Shown here piece after piece: positions 38,516-52,542 of a DNA stretch of 64,000 bases. The stretch is from Styela clava (Eukaryota > Chordata > Ascidiacea > Stolidobranchia > Styelidae). The translations under genes and the position numbers were made by a program. The DNA lies in NCBI RefSeq assembly GCF_964204865.1, contig NC_135257.1:3844001-3908000 (forward strand). Direction: 5' to 3'. The notes beneath the pieces were generated by a model, which saw only the letters and a program-made list of their open reading frames with translations, did not search any database and was not told the origin of the DNA. How positions within the stretch are numbered: position 1 is the stretch's first letter; every line of letters starts with the position of its first letter.

Positions 38516-41500
38516 TGCAAACAACAAGTTTCAACTAGAATTTGATTCCAAAAATTGTTGCTGATCTTCAGCACAAGTCATGTAAATAATAATAATAATT
38601 TTATTCTGAAATGAAAACGTAGTTTTTGTTATATTGCTGCAGCAAATTTGTCATCGATGGCGTCATATTGAATTCTTGCTTCAGGTGATTTTGATCGGAA
38701 ATGACTTTTAACACTACGTTAGCTTTCACGTAAAACCGTCGTTAGTTAGACATTAGCATCTGCCTCTCAGATCTACGTATGTGTTGGCTTGAACTGTGAT
38801 GTTTTCTACCGCCGAAGGCAGATATACCATAACAAACTCCTCTTTACGTGCCTTTTAGGAGCTTCACTGAGAACAAACACCACCGAATAAAGTCCCATGT
38901 TCACATCCAAAAATTGCAGGTTTTGGCTAAACATTACCGACGCCGATGGGAAATTGTAAGAACATTTGACTGTCAAAATAAAACGAATGATGTGATATGC
39001 CAAGACGTCTATTCTATTCAGTCTGACTTCGGATTCACGTGCATCTTCAACGTGACATGTCGAAAGTGAGAAAATGCTTCAGTTCAAATACAGAATTTGC
39101 AACATATTTTCATATTTCATTTTTAAATTTAACATTAATTTGGGACTAACTTTTGAAAACTATTCATGTTATTATATTAAACACAACTAAACCAAGCAAC
39201 GTTTATGATAGCAACATTTCCGATTGGCTGACTAAGAGTGAAATCATGCAAGTAAGTATTTGCATTGATCGTTTATTGCTTTTCAGACTTCCTCAATCTA
39301 TAACACAACTCTTGCGACTAACAACGCAAAATACGTCTTTGACAAAATAAATACATTACGTGTATTCCGCGCTTCGATATTTCATCAACTGTTACGCATG
39401 ACAATCTAAAGATAGTGTCAGCCTCTCATGCAACGATATGAAATGTCAAAAATGCCATCGCGACGCGTTGTCTTTTTTGTTCTCGCACCTCGACGTGCAA
39501 ATTATTCTTTCCAAGAAAATATTGACCAGCGTATAGACTATGGCACGATCTCTGATGCATTGCTCCGTATATTACTGCATAGGGTCACAGATTACGTATA
39601 TTTTACACTCGGTTGGAATTTAGTTTTATTGTTTTTTATGTGCGGAATGTCAAACTATTCTTGACCTCTGGCGTAAGAACGAAAATAATTAGTAATCACA
39701 AGTAGTTTTAATGAACTTAAAAACCGAAATTTAAATTGCATACATGTGCCAAATTTGTAGTCACGAATGTAATACACATAACTGTTTTGGACGTCTGGAA
39801 GACGTACTTGCAAGATTTGGGTTTCCTCGCTCTCGCAATTATGCTAAATCATTAATTAATGTTATTCAGAACATCTAATCGACGTTGAACTTGCACTGTC
39901 GTCACCCCAGGAAAAATATTTCACTGCTTATGTTTTTAAATAATCTCTGGTGATTGGTTCGCTTATTTAACAACTAACTCTTTATTCCTTCCTCGCCGTG
40001 CATAATAACTATTTCATTTATGCAATCTTTAATGAAAACTTAGCTATGCGCAACTACCGCTGTTGTACAGTTTAATAGTTTATGATGTATTCATACAAAA
40101 GTGTTATAGTAATAATAAAGAACTAAAAAATATTGGCATAATACCACAGGATATACAAAGCAAAAATTATTCTCCAAGTAGATACGACAAAATCCCCCCT
40201 AGTTGGGAAACGCGGACTTGACAATCACAACAAATTTACAATTGAATTTACTACTCAAAGGGCGTCGCGGAAGATTCCACCTGACAATTATTGTTGTTAA
40301 ATATAGTTCTTCTGAAGTCGGCCCAGCCTACTCTAAGACATGTGATGCTTAGTTTGAATACAACCATTAAATCCGTCATTATTATAAAATTCTGTTCTTC
40401 GGTCACCTAGATTAGAACGATTTTCATGCAACGCTCTCGCTACGTTTTCACTTCTTGTCATCCCTTAACGGTAAAGAATGTTGCAATCATAGAAGATGGG
40501 TAATGAACTCTTCGGGTTTTTAATCGAAAAATCAGTGGTATGTTCCCACTCTATAATTATCAGCAGGTATGTTACTTCTGGTGTCAAGAAAGGTTCAATC
40601 TAGAAGTTCCGTCTAGTCCAGAAAACTATTTGCAAAACATTTTTACACTGAACAAAACAAAAATATGTTATTGAATGCAATGCTGCCTTGTATAAAATAA
40701 AAATATGACAGCAATTGTTAAAGTTTTCTTTTGCATTGTATAATTATCCGCTGGAATGAAATACCGGGTATGGCGATATTTTGTAGCTATCGAATTCTAG
40801 GTGAGCAACAGCGCTTCGAACTTATATGCCCTTTACTGGTTCTTTTATTACATCAGTTTATCACCGGTATTTCTCGTCCGTAATCACTTTAATCGACTCG
40901 TAGAGAACCTATGCGTGAACTCGAGCTTGACTAATCTGTTCTAAATATGATTCGCTGAATGTCAAAACAATAATATCAAAAATCGTGTTTTGGGAAGTAT
41001 AATAATTCCTACTTTTCCCTATTTAAACTTCCACGGAAATAGAAGTTACAATTCGTTGAAATCGGGCTGTTCATTCCAATTTTAGACTTCGCACTCCATA
41101 TTTATTTTGATCTCGTTTAGACCTGTATTCACCGTTTGCACAGACACCGCTAAGCACGTTTCATTGGCACGGAAAAATTAGTGCGCCTTTAACGCTGAAC
41201 TAAAATACCATTTGATATTGAACATGATAATTTGGTTAACGGAACGTTCAACTAATACGTGCTTTTAAAACGTTTCGAAATTGTCTGCCTTAATGCTCAT
41301 CTACATTCCATGTGGATATTAGAATCAACAAGACTAATTGAACCAATCTTTGGTGCTCAATTCTCCCTTTGTAATAAACGCGTAAAAAGTGTCTTTTATA
41401 TAACAAACTATATGGATTTTTTATAAATATGTTGAGTTATTTCAAATTTACAATAGGAAATAACAGATTGGAGTCTATACGTAATAACGAGAAGTCACCC

Positions 41501-44500
41501 AATTTTAACAGAATTTGCCATGAATCTGTAATTTTTCATTCTATACTCCAAAATAGATGCTGTCTGGAAGAGCAAAGGTACCGAATGACTCTACTAGAAA
41601 TGAAAAAACTCTTGACTAATGATATTTTGCTATTCCTTTTGTTCTGAACTATAATATTTTCAAATGTCTTTCTTATTTAATATTCCATGCCTGGCAGACT
41701 TAGCTGATTCTCGTTATTGATGCATAAATTGCGCCAATAATTTGTCATTAATTCAACTTCTATCTTTGAACATGGCTGGAATTCTGGTATTCCTGTGAAC
41801 TGTCATTAAAAAAACAATTAGTCAGAATTTAATTGGAGATACGAAAGATGAATATCTATTACACGTTATCGAAATATAATTTTCCAGAACAACTTGTCAG
41901 TCAGTATACGACGAAACTTTCGTTTTAGCAATGCCAGTGTATGCATTCTACAAATTAATTGTATGTATTGGCTAGCGACTATGGAAACACTACTTCCAAA
42001 GACATATTAAATTAATAAACCTGTAGCAGACATATCAACAATTGGCATTGGCAATTCTAATCTTAATATCAATGCATTTAGATGATTATATTCGCAGTGG
42101 CCAAAATGGGACCGACCACAATTAGAGGCCGCAAAACTATCTACTAATTTATTTTTTTTAATTGTCAATATGATATCAGACATCCGAATTTTGCACCGGA
42201 AGCTTAAGAAACGCTGCGAAGCGAGTGAGTGACAGGGGATCAACCTGGTGTCAGAAAGGTTCCACTTCCGTTTCAGACTTTTTTCGTTTGTTTTATTATA
42301 TTACTAAAATTTGGTTATTTCAAATAATTTGGCAAAGTCTAGTACTCTTCGAAATTTTTTATAAATTGCAGTTGTTATGTGTTTTATAAAACTGTGAACA
42401 TCCGTGGTATAAGATATGCCCGTAGCTCAAAAGAAATTTACATTGATTATTTTTTTTGCATTTTATGTCGAAACGAACGATTTGCCAGTTGGAATCACAT
42501 GTGCCTGTTTTGAACCGGAAATAAAAATGATCTCTATTTCTATAAGTAGTTGTATTTACGTATATTCATCACGTTTATGGCTCGTCATCTAATTTTAAGA
42601 ACATTGCGTCCTTGCTTAATAAAGGTGTTCCAAACTCTATTGACCTACGTAATAATTCGAAAATTTGACGCTTGCGTTTTCTCGTTAATAGTGATTAGCG
42701 ATAATATTATCATGAAATAATGGAATTCTGCCCAGTGTTAATTTTAATGCCTGCAATTTAGTTCCGGAGCATTTTTACAGAGTCCTTTCGTTATTACTGT
42801 GTTATTGATTTGAATTCTGTTAAATAAATATACCGTCGCGCGATTTTTTCCGTGAATACCATAAACCTCATGTTTGTGCTGATATATATTATAGAACTCG
42901 GATGGCAAACCATTTCTCAATTCATGGGTTGAAAAATGCATTTTTATTATTAAAAAAAAGACTGTGGGTCATTGATAGTTAATCAATGTCCGCATCAAAG
43001 AAAAACTTGCTTCTGCATCTTTAGTAGGTGTTGTGTCATTTTGAGCTTTAAACATGTACCTATTATTTCTCGATTTTATACAATGCACGAGCGAAAATAC
43101 AGGTACATACATATGACTTAACGAAAAACCTTTATAATGCTACGGAAAATCTTAACATGGTTTCTATACAATCTGGAATATAATTCCGGTTTGAAAAAAA
43201 TGTATTATTCAATTGACTGCCAACCGTTTTAAAGTAAAACCCTTGCTGATAGATGATCATTAACACAATACACCATTTAGGACTTGCCAAATCTGGAGAA
43301 AGCCGCGAAAGATTAGCTCAGAAAGGGTTAATAACCATTACTACAGTAGTCCATTTACTGTTAGATTAAATTCAGTCCGTTTTATTATCAATATTTATCA
43401 CTGAAATGTTAGTACGTATTTTGCATTAATTCGTGTTTTAGCGGATCACCAAAAAAGGGTGGGTCAGCAAAAAAGGATTTTCCTTTTAATTTATTCACTC
43501 TAATTCGCAGGATTTATTTCAGTGGTATGAACGTTTTAGAAAATAAACTATGAGTTCTATTTTATAATTTATTTTATAACATAAATAATTGAACTGAGTG
43601 AACCCAGACATTGGAAAATGAATTGATGGAAATGGATTGAAAACTAATAAATCTACTAAGTGACCTGACAAGAAACAATATCTATATATATTTCATTCTT
43701 TTAAATTTGTTTTTCATTTTGCGTTTTGTTTATCGCAATTATGCCCACGATTTTATACAATTTTCAGGAATGACACTAATAGTGTTTCCCTTGGGAAGTA
43801 AACGGAATAATGATTGTGCATTTTTCATAAGATTTGCTCTCTTATTAATAAAATCTTAGATTATTTTATCATGTTTGCTCGAAATTACAATTTTATTGAC
43901 AATGTAATTTCACCTAAAAATTCTTAATTTTCCAGGACAACTAACTATAAGGGTATATACAAAACACAACACTTCGTAACAGATCAGCGAAGCGTGATTA
44001 ACTTAACTGAAAAATGCGAGTGGTTTAAACACAGTAGGACTACGTAATCAGATGGCAGCGATATTCCGAGTAATATCATGGAATATAAGCCAATTGACGC
44101 AATTCGACATTTTGAATTGGCATGATTGATATGATGCATTTAAAATTTTTGCTGATTCAAAAATTCATCATATTTTTGCAAAAAAAAATGTGTTCACGTT
44201 GAAATCTAAGAAAGCCGATACTTTTAGATAATCATAATGTTGACTTATAGGTACGGTATACGTTCAAAAACCAGAGTCCAAAGTGTATTTTCTGGTTTAT
44301 TTTTGATCTAATACATTACTAAAAGTCATGAATATTGCAAAGAAAATGAATCAATATATTTAGATATATGATAATTTAAGTGAAAAGGTGTTAGGCTTTT
44401 TCATACTGAATAAAGTGATTTGTATAAAGCTATAAGATTAGGTCTCAAATTAGTTAGTCGCATATATGTATGATCCATGTGCCCCTGAAAATTTCAGAAT

Positions 44501-46224
44501 TTCACTGTGTTTGACAATAAACAAAACTATTATATCATACACTTAATATTGCTGAAAGGAACAGCAGCAATGAGTAATATACATATTGCACCATGAACCC
44601 AACTTATTATGTCTTTTCATCTCAATAAATCGTTGTGTCTGACCGGATAGTTGGAGTGAAATACAAACAAACTGGATGTAGTTTGATGAAACATAAATCA
44701 TAGACAAAGAATGGGATTCCCAATGGCATAATTTAAATATGGGCGGTCAAAAGAGGTCGAAGTCGAGACTTGCTTGGAAAATGGCCAATATAGTATAATA
44801 TGAACCCCAATGAGTGCTTGATTACATATTTGTCAAAACGTTGCAGCCACAACAGCAACCGCAATTCGAAGTGCGAGACTTTTCTAACATTACCGATTAC
44901 GCACGTCTAGTTTAAATGATAAATTAGGATTTGCAAAATGATTTTAATATTATCTTTTTTCTAGATGACCGATATAAGATAAGCCTATTTTATTGCAAAA
45001 TCAGTTGTTGTATAGATATATCGTCCAAATTAATTACGACATCGAACACGACAACTTCCAACTTTGACATCATGAGTGAGGATAAACTATTTTGTCCACA
45101 GTTTGTTTTATTTACACAAATGACAACAAAATAATAGGTACGTTGGACAATTTCCACGTTTGTTCACGAAGTATCCCTCCATTGATTGTCAGGTCTTTCA
45201 TTCGTAAGGTTCATCTTACAAAGAGTCCTTTGTTACATATGTAAACATTCCACTCAAATATATATTCATTTAAAATTGTAATGTCATTCTCGATATGTAA
45301 AGTTATGGTAATATCCAGAGTAAGGTCAGCATTGCGAATGTTATTGAGTTCCAGTTCATCGCGATTGGATCAGAATTTCGCTGCAGTACTCCTATATCTT
45401 TATGTGATGTTCCTCGGTGGAATTTAAAATTATGTACAAGTTTTGTTTTCAGGCAGCGGTGGGAAGTATAAAGGGACACGGGTTCATATATCGTGGAGTC
45501 TACGTAATCATCTCTACCATTTAGACCAGGAGTGGGCAAGGTGTTTGGACAAATTTCGCTCACCTAGACTGGCGGGCCATGTAAGTGTGACATAGAAAGT
45601 TACGTTTTACGAACAATATTTACAATGTTACAAAAGCAAAAGTGAAAAACAAGAAGCTTCGTGACAAAACTAAATTGAATCGCAATCTCAACAAATTCTT
45701 CAAGCCATTTTTTAGCTAAAACTCCAAAATTTGGTTTTAGTTTGGTTGTGGCAACATCAGTCGGGCCATGTTCAAATATCTAACGGACCGGATTTGGCCC
45801 CCGGGCTGTATTTTGCTCATGTCAGATTTAGACTCTTACCCCAGTACGTAATTCATATTGATTTTCTTTAATTGCTGAGACTGATTGGAATTGTGTTTGT
45901 AATACAAAAAAGGAACTAAAAAGAAAATATTCTAAGGGAAGTATCAGCATGTGGCGCATTATTGCTTTTTATAAAATTATGGCGTTCATACGCTAATAAT
46001 AAAAACTTGAAATATCTCAAAAGGTTGGTTATTTGGTCATGGATGTGCAAGTATTTTGATAGCTTGCAGTTTTGTCTGTACTATAAGTGAAGTAAATTTA
46101 TCATAATGTTGGTACAATAATTTCCATTAGTGATTGTGATATCATAAGTCACTATATTTCATCAAACTGGAGTGCATAAAACGTGATATATTGCAACTGA
46201 TCTTGTAATATAATATCGAGCAAC
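38516..46224. other. Intergenic ~7.7 kb, no gene recognised
   Basis: It is upstream of both GPCR-B (minus) and the synthetase pseudogene (plus), so it should hold their promoters. I could not pick out a credible TATA box or initiator. Apart from the hAT-type MITE at 45527-45825 I see only AT-rich unique-looking DNA. Open frames (39428-39664, 41429-41647, 42744-42941) show no domain. Confidence 0.6.
45527..45825. mobile_element. Non-autonomous hAT-type element with 8-bp target-site duplication
   Basis: The left end caggagtgggcaagg and the right end (inverted ctgacatgagcaaaa) resemble the classical hAT cag-ggtgggcaa terminus, and ggatttggccc precedes the right end. The element is flanked by identical 8-bp atttagac at 45519-45526 and 45826-45833, the expected hAT duplication length. 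299 bp, no transposase. Confidence 0.88.
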
Positions 46225-49200
46225 ATGCCCGTGAAAAGCCTTTACCCTGACGTAGAAATTCCAAATAAATCTCTGACCGATCTCATTTTTGAATGTATTA
46301 TCAAAAGAGGAGACGAAATTGGATTGGTAAGTTTTATACAGAATAGAGTGTAAACTCTTTTGATCCAAGATACGCATACTTAATGGTAGATAAATAAAGA
46401 TTTATATTTTTTAAGAGATTACTGATGAGCCGTTGTAAACTATTAGTTGCTTGCTGGTCTTTGGTCTGCCGCTGAAACTAAGATTGTGCGATTTGAATTT
46501 ATTCGCCAAATCTTGATTTTACAGATCGACAATTTGTCTGGAGTCAAGACATTAAGTTTCAGGCAGATCCACGACCAAACAAAAAATTATGCGGGATATC
46601 TCCACAATATTGGACTTCATAAAGGCGATGTTGTTGTGATTTGTGCTCCAACCTGTCTCGAGTTTGCAATTGCAATGTTTGGAGTCATGGCTTGTGGTGC
46701 TGTTGTAACTCCATGTAATCCAGCATATAGCGAAGGTAGTGTTGAGTAACTAGATATAGTTTTGTATTTACACCGAAACTTCTTGCAAATTTAATTCCTT
46801 TGAATTAGATCGCAAATAAAGTATGATAAAACTTCTTATCATAAATAAATATTTTAAGTTTATTCAATACCGGTCAATTTCGAATGGTGACGTACTTTTT
46901 CTTGAGCTGCTTATATGAATGTTGGTTTACCCCACATCTAGCATTTTAAAAAGCGTTCTCATGCAGAATTAGTTTAAATCAATATAGGTAAGCGTGTGGC
47001 CAGCGGAATTAACGTTAAAAGATACCTGTCAGGGTAAGAACTAAATATTTGAGCGCTGCCTTCTTACTTATATTTCAATCCTATTATCGTAAAATCTATG
47101 ATTTCATTTCTTTGTACACTTCCAAGCCATTAGGAAGTATTATTTTTCATATATCTCTCGAATTAAACAAAGTAGGTGAATATTCTCTATAATTCCATGG
47201 TGAAATGATTCAATAGTTCGAGATAACTCACCCCAAAATGGCAATTGTACACGAAGATAGCCTGGATACTGTTAAAAAAGTTCAAAGTCAACTTACGTGT
47301 TTAGAGGTAACTTCATGTCCTATAATGTCAGTTTCATACAATTTTAATACAGTGAAACAAGATTTTCCTGATCCCGAAGTAACTGTGAATATGCTGTGTT
47401 GAGAAATATTTTTATCGTTTCACAAGATTCTAAAGTAACAAATAAATTGTTATACCAATTTTTAAATATTTTTTGTAATGAATTTTTCGATTTTGCTTCA
47501 AGAAATTATTCATCATCGGAAACAGCGAAGAATTTGTGACTATGAAAGATATGGTTAAAGCTGACTACAACAAATGTAAAGTTTGTTGCATTAATTCATC
47601 ATAATTTTACGAATATATATAAGTTTTCGCGGGGAATGTGTTTTATTTATTCACAAACTCGTTTGCATTCTTCATTACTTATCGATCTCGATCAGTAAGT
47701 ATGAATGTAGGTATTTGTCTGTATGTCTGTTAGACGCTCGCGATATCTCACGAAAGAGCGGTTGAATTTGCTCCAAATTTACATGTACATTCATCATATC
47801 TCGGACCAGAAGCCTATTGATTTTGGACGAATTATGTCGTATAATTAGCGAGTTATTAATTAATTAGTGATGGGACACGTGGTGTCGCTGTGGAGTGAGA
47901 GCGTAGGAATCGAAACCGCAGTTTCTGTTTTGGGGGATCTCCTAACTTTCGATCGATGAGTCTTCGGTCTCCGACCGATATTCTCGTTAAAATGTTGCTG
48001 GTGTTTTGTGATTTTTTTGTTTCAGATAAATTTGGCTGTTGATCTTATGACATGCGATGTTCGCTTCGCACAAGCTTGAACTTAGGGCATTGTAACTTTA
48101 TGAGCATAGATAATAAATTGGACTCAGGTATAGGCTTTGCAACGCAAAGGGATTGTAATTACTCGCACGATCAGATTAAACTAAATTAAAAACTCGTTTT
48201 GCGGGCCGCACACCATTCCACGCTCAATTCTCTCTATATATATATTATTAGACTGTTCTTCTGAACTTTCGGAACTTGTTCCTGCAAAAAAGCCTCAGTT
48301 TTTTTTTTCAAAAAAACTTCAGCTATGTGGTATACTGCCTCAAGCCCCGAGTCAATCAGTATTAACTATGATGGACAATTCTACGCTATAATGATTTATT
48401 CTTTTATAGTCTGAGCTCTTAGCACTTCAGCGCTCGCCGGTAACTATGCTCGGAGATCTATATTTTTGCAAGTCCACGTGACCGACGTGACCTTGCTTTG
48501 AGCAAATTTCCTTATAAAACAGCCACTGAAAAAAGAATAACAGAAGTCTAGGGTGTAATTCAGCTAAATAAATTTAAAGAAACACAAACAATACATTGCG
48601 ATAATGCAAATTATGTTGAATTTCATCACAAATAACATGACAAGCTGTGTCGATTAGTTGTGATGATTCAGATCTGAAAACTGAATGTGTCGAAGTTTTT
48701 AAATTGTCTAATTCATTTGGCAGGTTATGGCATGACTGAAGCAATGGGAATTGCTTTTCACGTAGGTAATGATAGTCTGATCACTGCGGCTGGTACTGTA
48801 TTGGTAAGGACCAGTCAGTCCTGGCACAGAGGTCAAGGTTCGTACATGCAATATTTAGAATTTTATTTTCATAACCTGCTCGTGCTCATTTTAAGCTTTT
48901 TGAGCTATTTCATTTTTGGTTTACAAAATTCCACATTAAGTAAAGATAAAATTAACTTGCATAATTGAACCACAATAGCTATTTAAATAATGAATATTTT
49001 TGAATATACACGAAATAAAAAGCAGATGCAATTCAAGTAGAGCATGTAATTAGGTAAGTAATTAAACATGGAAACGACATCATAATTTTGAGTGGTTATG
49101 CCTTTAGAGAATTTCTGATGGAATAGCCGAAGGTCGATATGTTTCATTCAGTATTTCGCCATGTACATAATTTGATGTACATAATCGAATTGATATATTG

Positions 49201-50647
49201 CAAGTAACTAATAAAATGAGAATAGAACTTATATTGTTAATAAATACACCGTCATAATATACTGGCACGATAGCCACGAGTGAAAAACGAAACTCTCGAG
49301 ATCAACCTCTCCTTGTTATTGAGAACAGTATATCGAGTATTCAACGCACACTATTGACATTTAAAAGGTTATTATAATCCACATTAACCAGACTTTTTCA
49401 AATCAATCTTTGCTACACCAGTAATCTGACGCGTGTGCTTAACCGATCCAATGCAGTCGAGATAATATACCTTGAATTGCTTAATGAATGTTAAAAATTA
49501 CACCCTGCATTTGTTACCTTTGCAGATCATAGATCTTGTTAGTGGAGAAGAACTTTCTACAGACAGAGATGGAGAAATACTTGTTAATTAGATTTTCAGG
49601 TACAATTCTACAATATAATTTCTGAAACAAAACGATGTTATTTATTCGCTATTGATTATGTCATAGCTAAACTGCTCAGGTCTATAAAAAAGAATTTCAT
49701 GATTTGCACAGACTGTAATCTTTGGCCATATTGTGTTTGTGCTGAATTTTAAGTTTTGGTCAATTACGTTGGTTTCGCAGATGAGAAATTTTACATTCGA
49801 TCCGCTGACAAGCTCACAGTCGCCATTACATTAAATGTGGTTATATCAAATACCTTGGTTTACGCAGAAAGCCGTAAATAATAAACATTTCATGAAGAGC
49901 ATCTTATATAGTTTCGGTCCGAGAGAAAGTGTGTAACAATACCCACGAAGCCCTATGTCTACTTTTACAAAGGTAATGAAAGGATATATGGGGAACCCTG
50001 AGGCTTCGGCACAAACTATAACTGAGCAGGGTTTGATGCATACTGGTGATATTGGACATTTTGATAAAGATGGATTGCTGTACATTGTCGATCGTCTAAA
50101 AGAAGTTATCAAATATAAAACTTTTCAGGTTTCAATTTTATTTCATATTTCTATTTAAAATAAAATAACGAACGCTTTATTAATTAGTGAATAAGCTCCT
50201 AATTTACTTTATTTTACACCACGTACACTTTTTTATTTTAATCACTATTATATTTTCAGGTTTCTCCAGCAGAATTGGAAAGTTTATTATTGGAACATCC
50301 TAAAGTAGCAGATGTAGGAGTTATTGGAATTCACGATTACGAAGCCGGTGAACTTCCGTAAGCTTTTGTTGTGAAGAAAGATCATTCTCTGGCAGACACA
50401 GAAGTCATCTCTTGTGTAAAGGGTATGCATCATATCTAATATCCTATAAACATAAGTTATGCATAAGAGAGAGCATATAAATTTATATCAAACATATGAA
50501 TAAATTTAATGAAAGCATTTCACTTCAGAAAACTTGGTTGATTTCAAGCATCTGAGAGGAGGCGTTGAGTGTGTAGATAAGATACCCAAATCGTCACTAG
50601 CAAAGATTTTACGACAGGAACTGAAGAAAATGACTTTTGAAGCGTGA
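46225..50647 (+). pseudogene. Decayed 4CL-like acyl-CoA synthetase, tandem copy of the 52543 gene
   Basis: Exon remnants: 46225-46326, 46525-46735, 47200-47306, 47503-47575, 48724-48837, 49526-49599, 49973-50128, 50260-50422, 50529-50647. Most match the intact neighbour's exon lengths exactly (102, 211, 107, 73, 156, 163, 119). Lesions: the exon 3 acceptor AG is lost and TAG lies at 47214-47216; exons 5-7 with the ATP-binding SSGTTG box are absent; exon 8 is 16 nt too long (frameshift); exon 9 is 2 nt too long with TAG at 49589-49591; TAA at 50359-50361 in exon 11; the catalytic-loop STGK reads SLAK. Still recognisable are [40 protein letters not shown] and [11 protein letters not shown] dispersed repeat (47683-47988) sits where exons 5-7 should be. 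It cannot make a full enzyme. Exons 1-2 are still open and could give a short transcript product. Confidence 0.93.
47683..47988 (-). repeat. Dispersed ~300-bp repeat, copy 2 (inverted relative to 9807-10105)
   Basis: It reads as the reverse complement of 9807-10105: gagatatcgcg-type and ttagtgatgggacac words, then ctttcgatcgatgagtcttc and gaccgatattctcgtt at the end. It lies within the exon 4-exon 8 interval of the synthetase pseudogene. Confidence 0.85.
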
Positions 50648-51640
50648 TAAACGTATTCAAACACTACATATAGATCATGCTCTTTTGATTGTTGGGTATT
50701 TTTCTATTCATAAATGTCAACCTGTGGCTTCTATGTTTTCTAATAAATATCAGTGTAGTCTGAATATTATTGAGCATATATAATTAGCGAATTTTGAGCG
50801 AATCGAATTTCAAACACCTATCGAACACGTACACTATAGGAATAGGGAAGGATATATAATATTAAACCCCGTTGGTTTTATACTGTTGCCAATCAGGTGT
50901 GTGTTTTATGTGAAGACCTTAGTTATGTTAAATGTCTCTAGCCTAAATGGAAAACGGTGATTATTGTGTCAAGAACTGTGTAAAGTTTGTTATAAAAATT
51001 CTTAAATAGAATAAGCTACAAGAAATTAGAAATAAACAAAGGAAAATACCTCAGAAGTATTAGGAACGGCGCATGTTGTAGCTAACGCTTTTCTCAATAA
51101 ACATCTGCAATGTTCAACAAATCTCGTCGAGTCTTTTGACAAAGTGAGTTAGGTAAATGACCCGCATGCTATTAACAGAATGCGGTTAGTCAAACACGCT
51201 AATTTATTAAGTAAACTGGAACAACCCTCTTGCTGATTCAGCTAGTTTGCTTGCATCCAGTGTATGTTTGGTCACTTCAGGAAGCACAAAGCACTTTTTA
51301 TGAGCGTTTCTCAAAGAAGGTTTCGCGCGTTCAACTAAAAGCGTATACTTATATAAGAGTTAGCAACTTCCAAAGAACTATAAAGAGGGTGCATGCTATG
51401 GTAACAACTTTGTGAAATGAAAGTCCTTGGTAAAACTCTTAGCATCTAATATTCAGTGGGTAATTGAAAGTATTCAGGGAAAGCCTATTCTTTTACATGT
51501 GTGTGAGAATTTAGCCCGTTATAATATATATATTAATAAAAAGAATGAGAAATGCCAAAAGCTAGTTTTCGAGCTATATTGATTTCCTGGCAATTTTTAT
51601 AGAGACTCAGCTCTGAAATAAACTGACCTTGCTTCACAAG
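50648..51640. other. Intergenic between synthetase pseudogene and intact gene
   Basis: About 1 kb, with nothing recognised before the hAT-type MITE at 51641. AT-rich; no open frame with a domain. Confidence 0.6.
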
Positions 51641-52324
51641 TAGGGCTGGGAATGATTACCCGGTTAATCGATTTTAGATGGTTAACGGTTACGATTTATT
51701 TTAACCGTTAACTGACATCTCAGGTACAATCATCTTTATGATGTACAATTCCTTCAAAAATGATTACGTCATCACAAATTTATCTCCTGTGGCGTTTAAT
51801 TCAAAAGAATATCACTAACTGTATTGGTAAAGACTCAAATGTGAAAAATATTTGAAGTACCAAGATTGCTGATTATGAAAATTTGACAATGATAAATTCA
51901 GAATCAGTTTTCGTTCGAAATATATTGTTCTCGATTTTATTGCAAAATTGTACATTTAATGTCATCCAACAAGTGCGCAGTTCATGCTGTTTTTCTTTAT
52001 TATATCTCAAAGTAGAATTTGCACATTGAACACTGAAAATTCGACACATAAATGACATTTTATAACAGAATTGGCTTTTACTAAAATACTACCATATGTT
52101 CGAACCACGCTGCATATCTCTTGCAGCAGAGCGATCATGAAATTATCTCGATTCGTAAATAATTTTGAGCGATTTCGGGATAAGATCAAGCGAAATGGCT
52201 TTGTAACCATTGTGACGTAACAAGCTAAAATTGAAAATTATTATTTTTAACGTCACGCCGCGGTTAACCCGTTAACTTTACCCGGGTAACGGTTAAAGTG
52301 TTTTTCCTGAAATTCCCAGCCCTA
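51641..52324. mobile_element. Non-autonomous hAT-type element with near-perfect 8-bp target-site duplication
   Basis: The ends are tagggctgggaa (51641) and the inverted ttcccagcccta (ending 52324). Flanks are ttcacaag (51633-51640) and ttcacaaa (52325-52332), 7 of 8 identical. Subterminal 'ggttaac/cggttaa' repeats on both sides are typical of such elements. 684 bp, no transposase. It ends about 220 bp before the start codon of the intact synthetase, so it may overlap its promoter. Confidence 0.88.
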
Positions 52325-52542
52325 TTCACAAAATATACACAGTTCGAACTGATTCTTTCGAAAGTTCTATATAAATTGTATAGAAATAAAAAGTCCGTCT
52401 ACAATTTCCTAATTGAGTAACTAAGTTGAGTAACTGAGTTTTATTTGATATTATTTAATATATTAAATTTAATTATTCTATTGTAAATTTATGGACTAGT
52501 TGCATGAATAGTTGCCTCATAGCCCTAACAAGTGTAGTCGAT

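Noticed and set aside
42744-42941. Minus-strand frame that faintly recalls the C-terminal region of LINE reverse transcriptases
   Set aside because: The resemblance is limited to a few residues and no polymerase motif is nearby.
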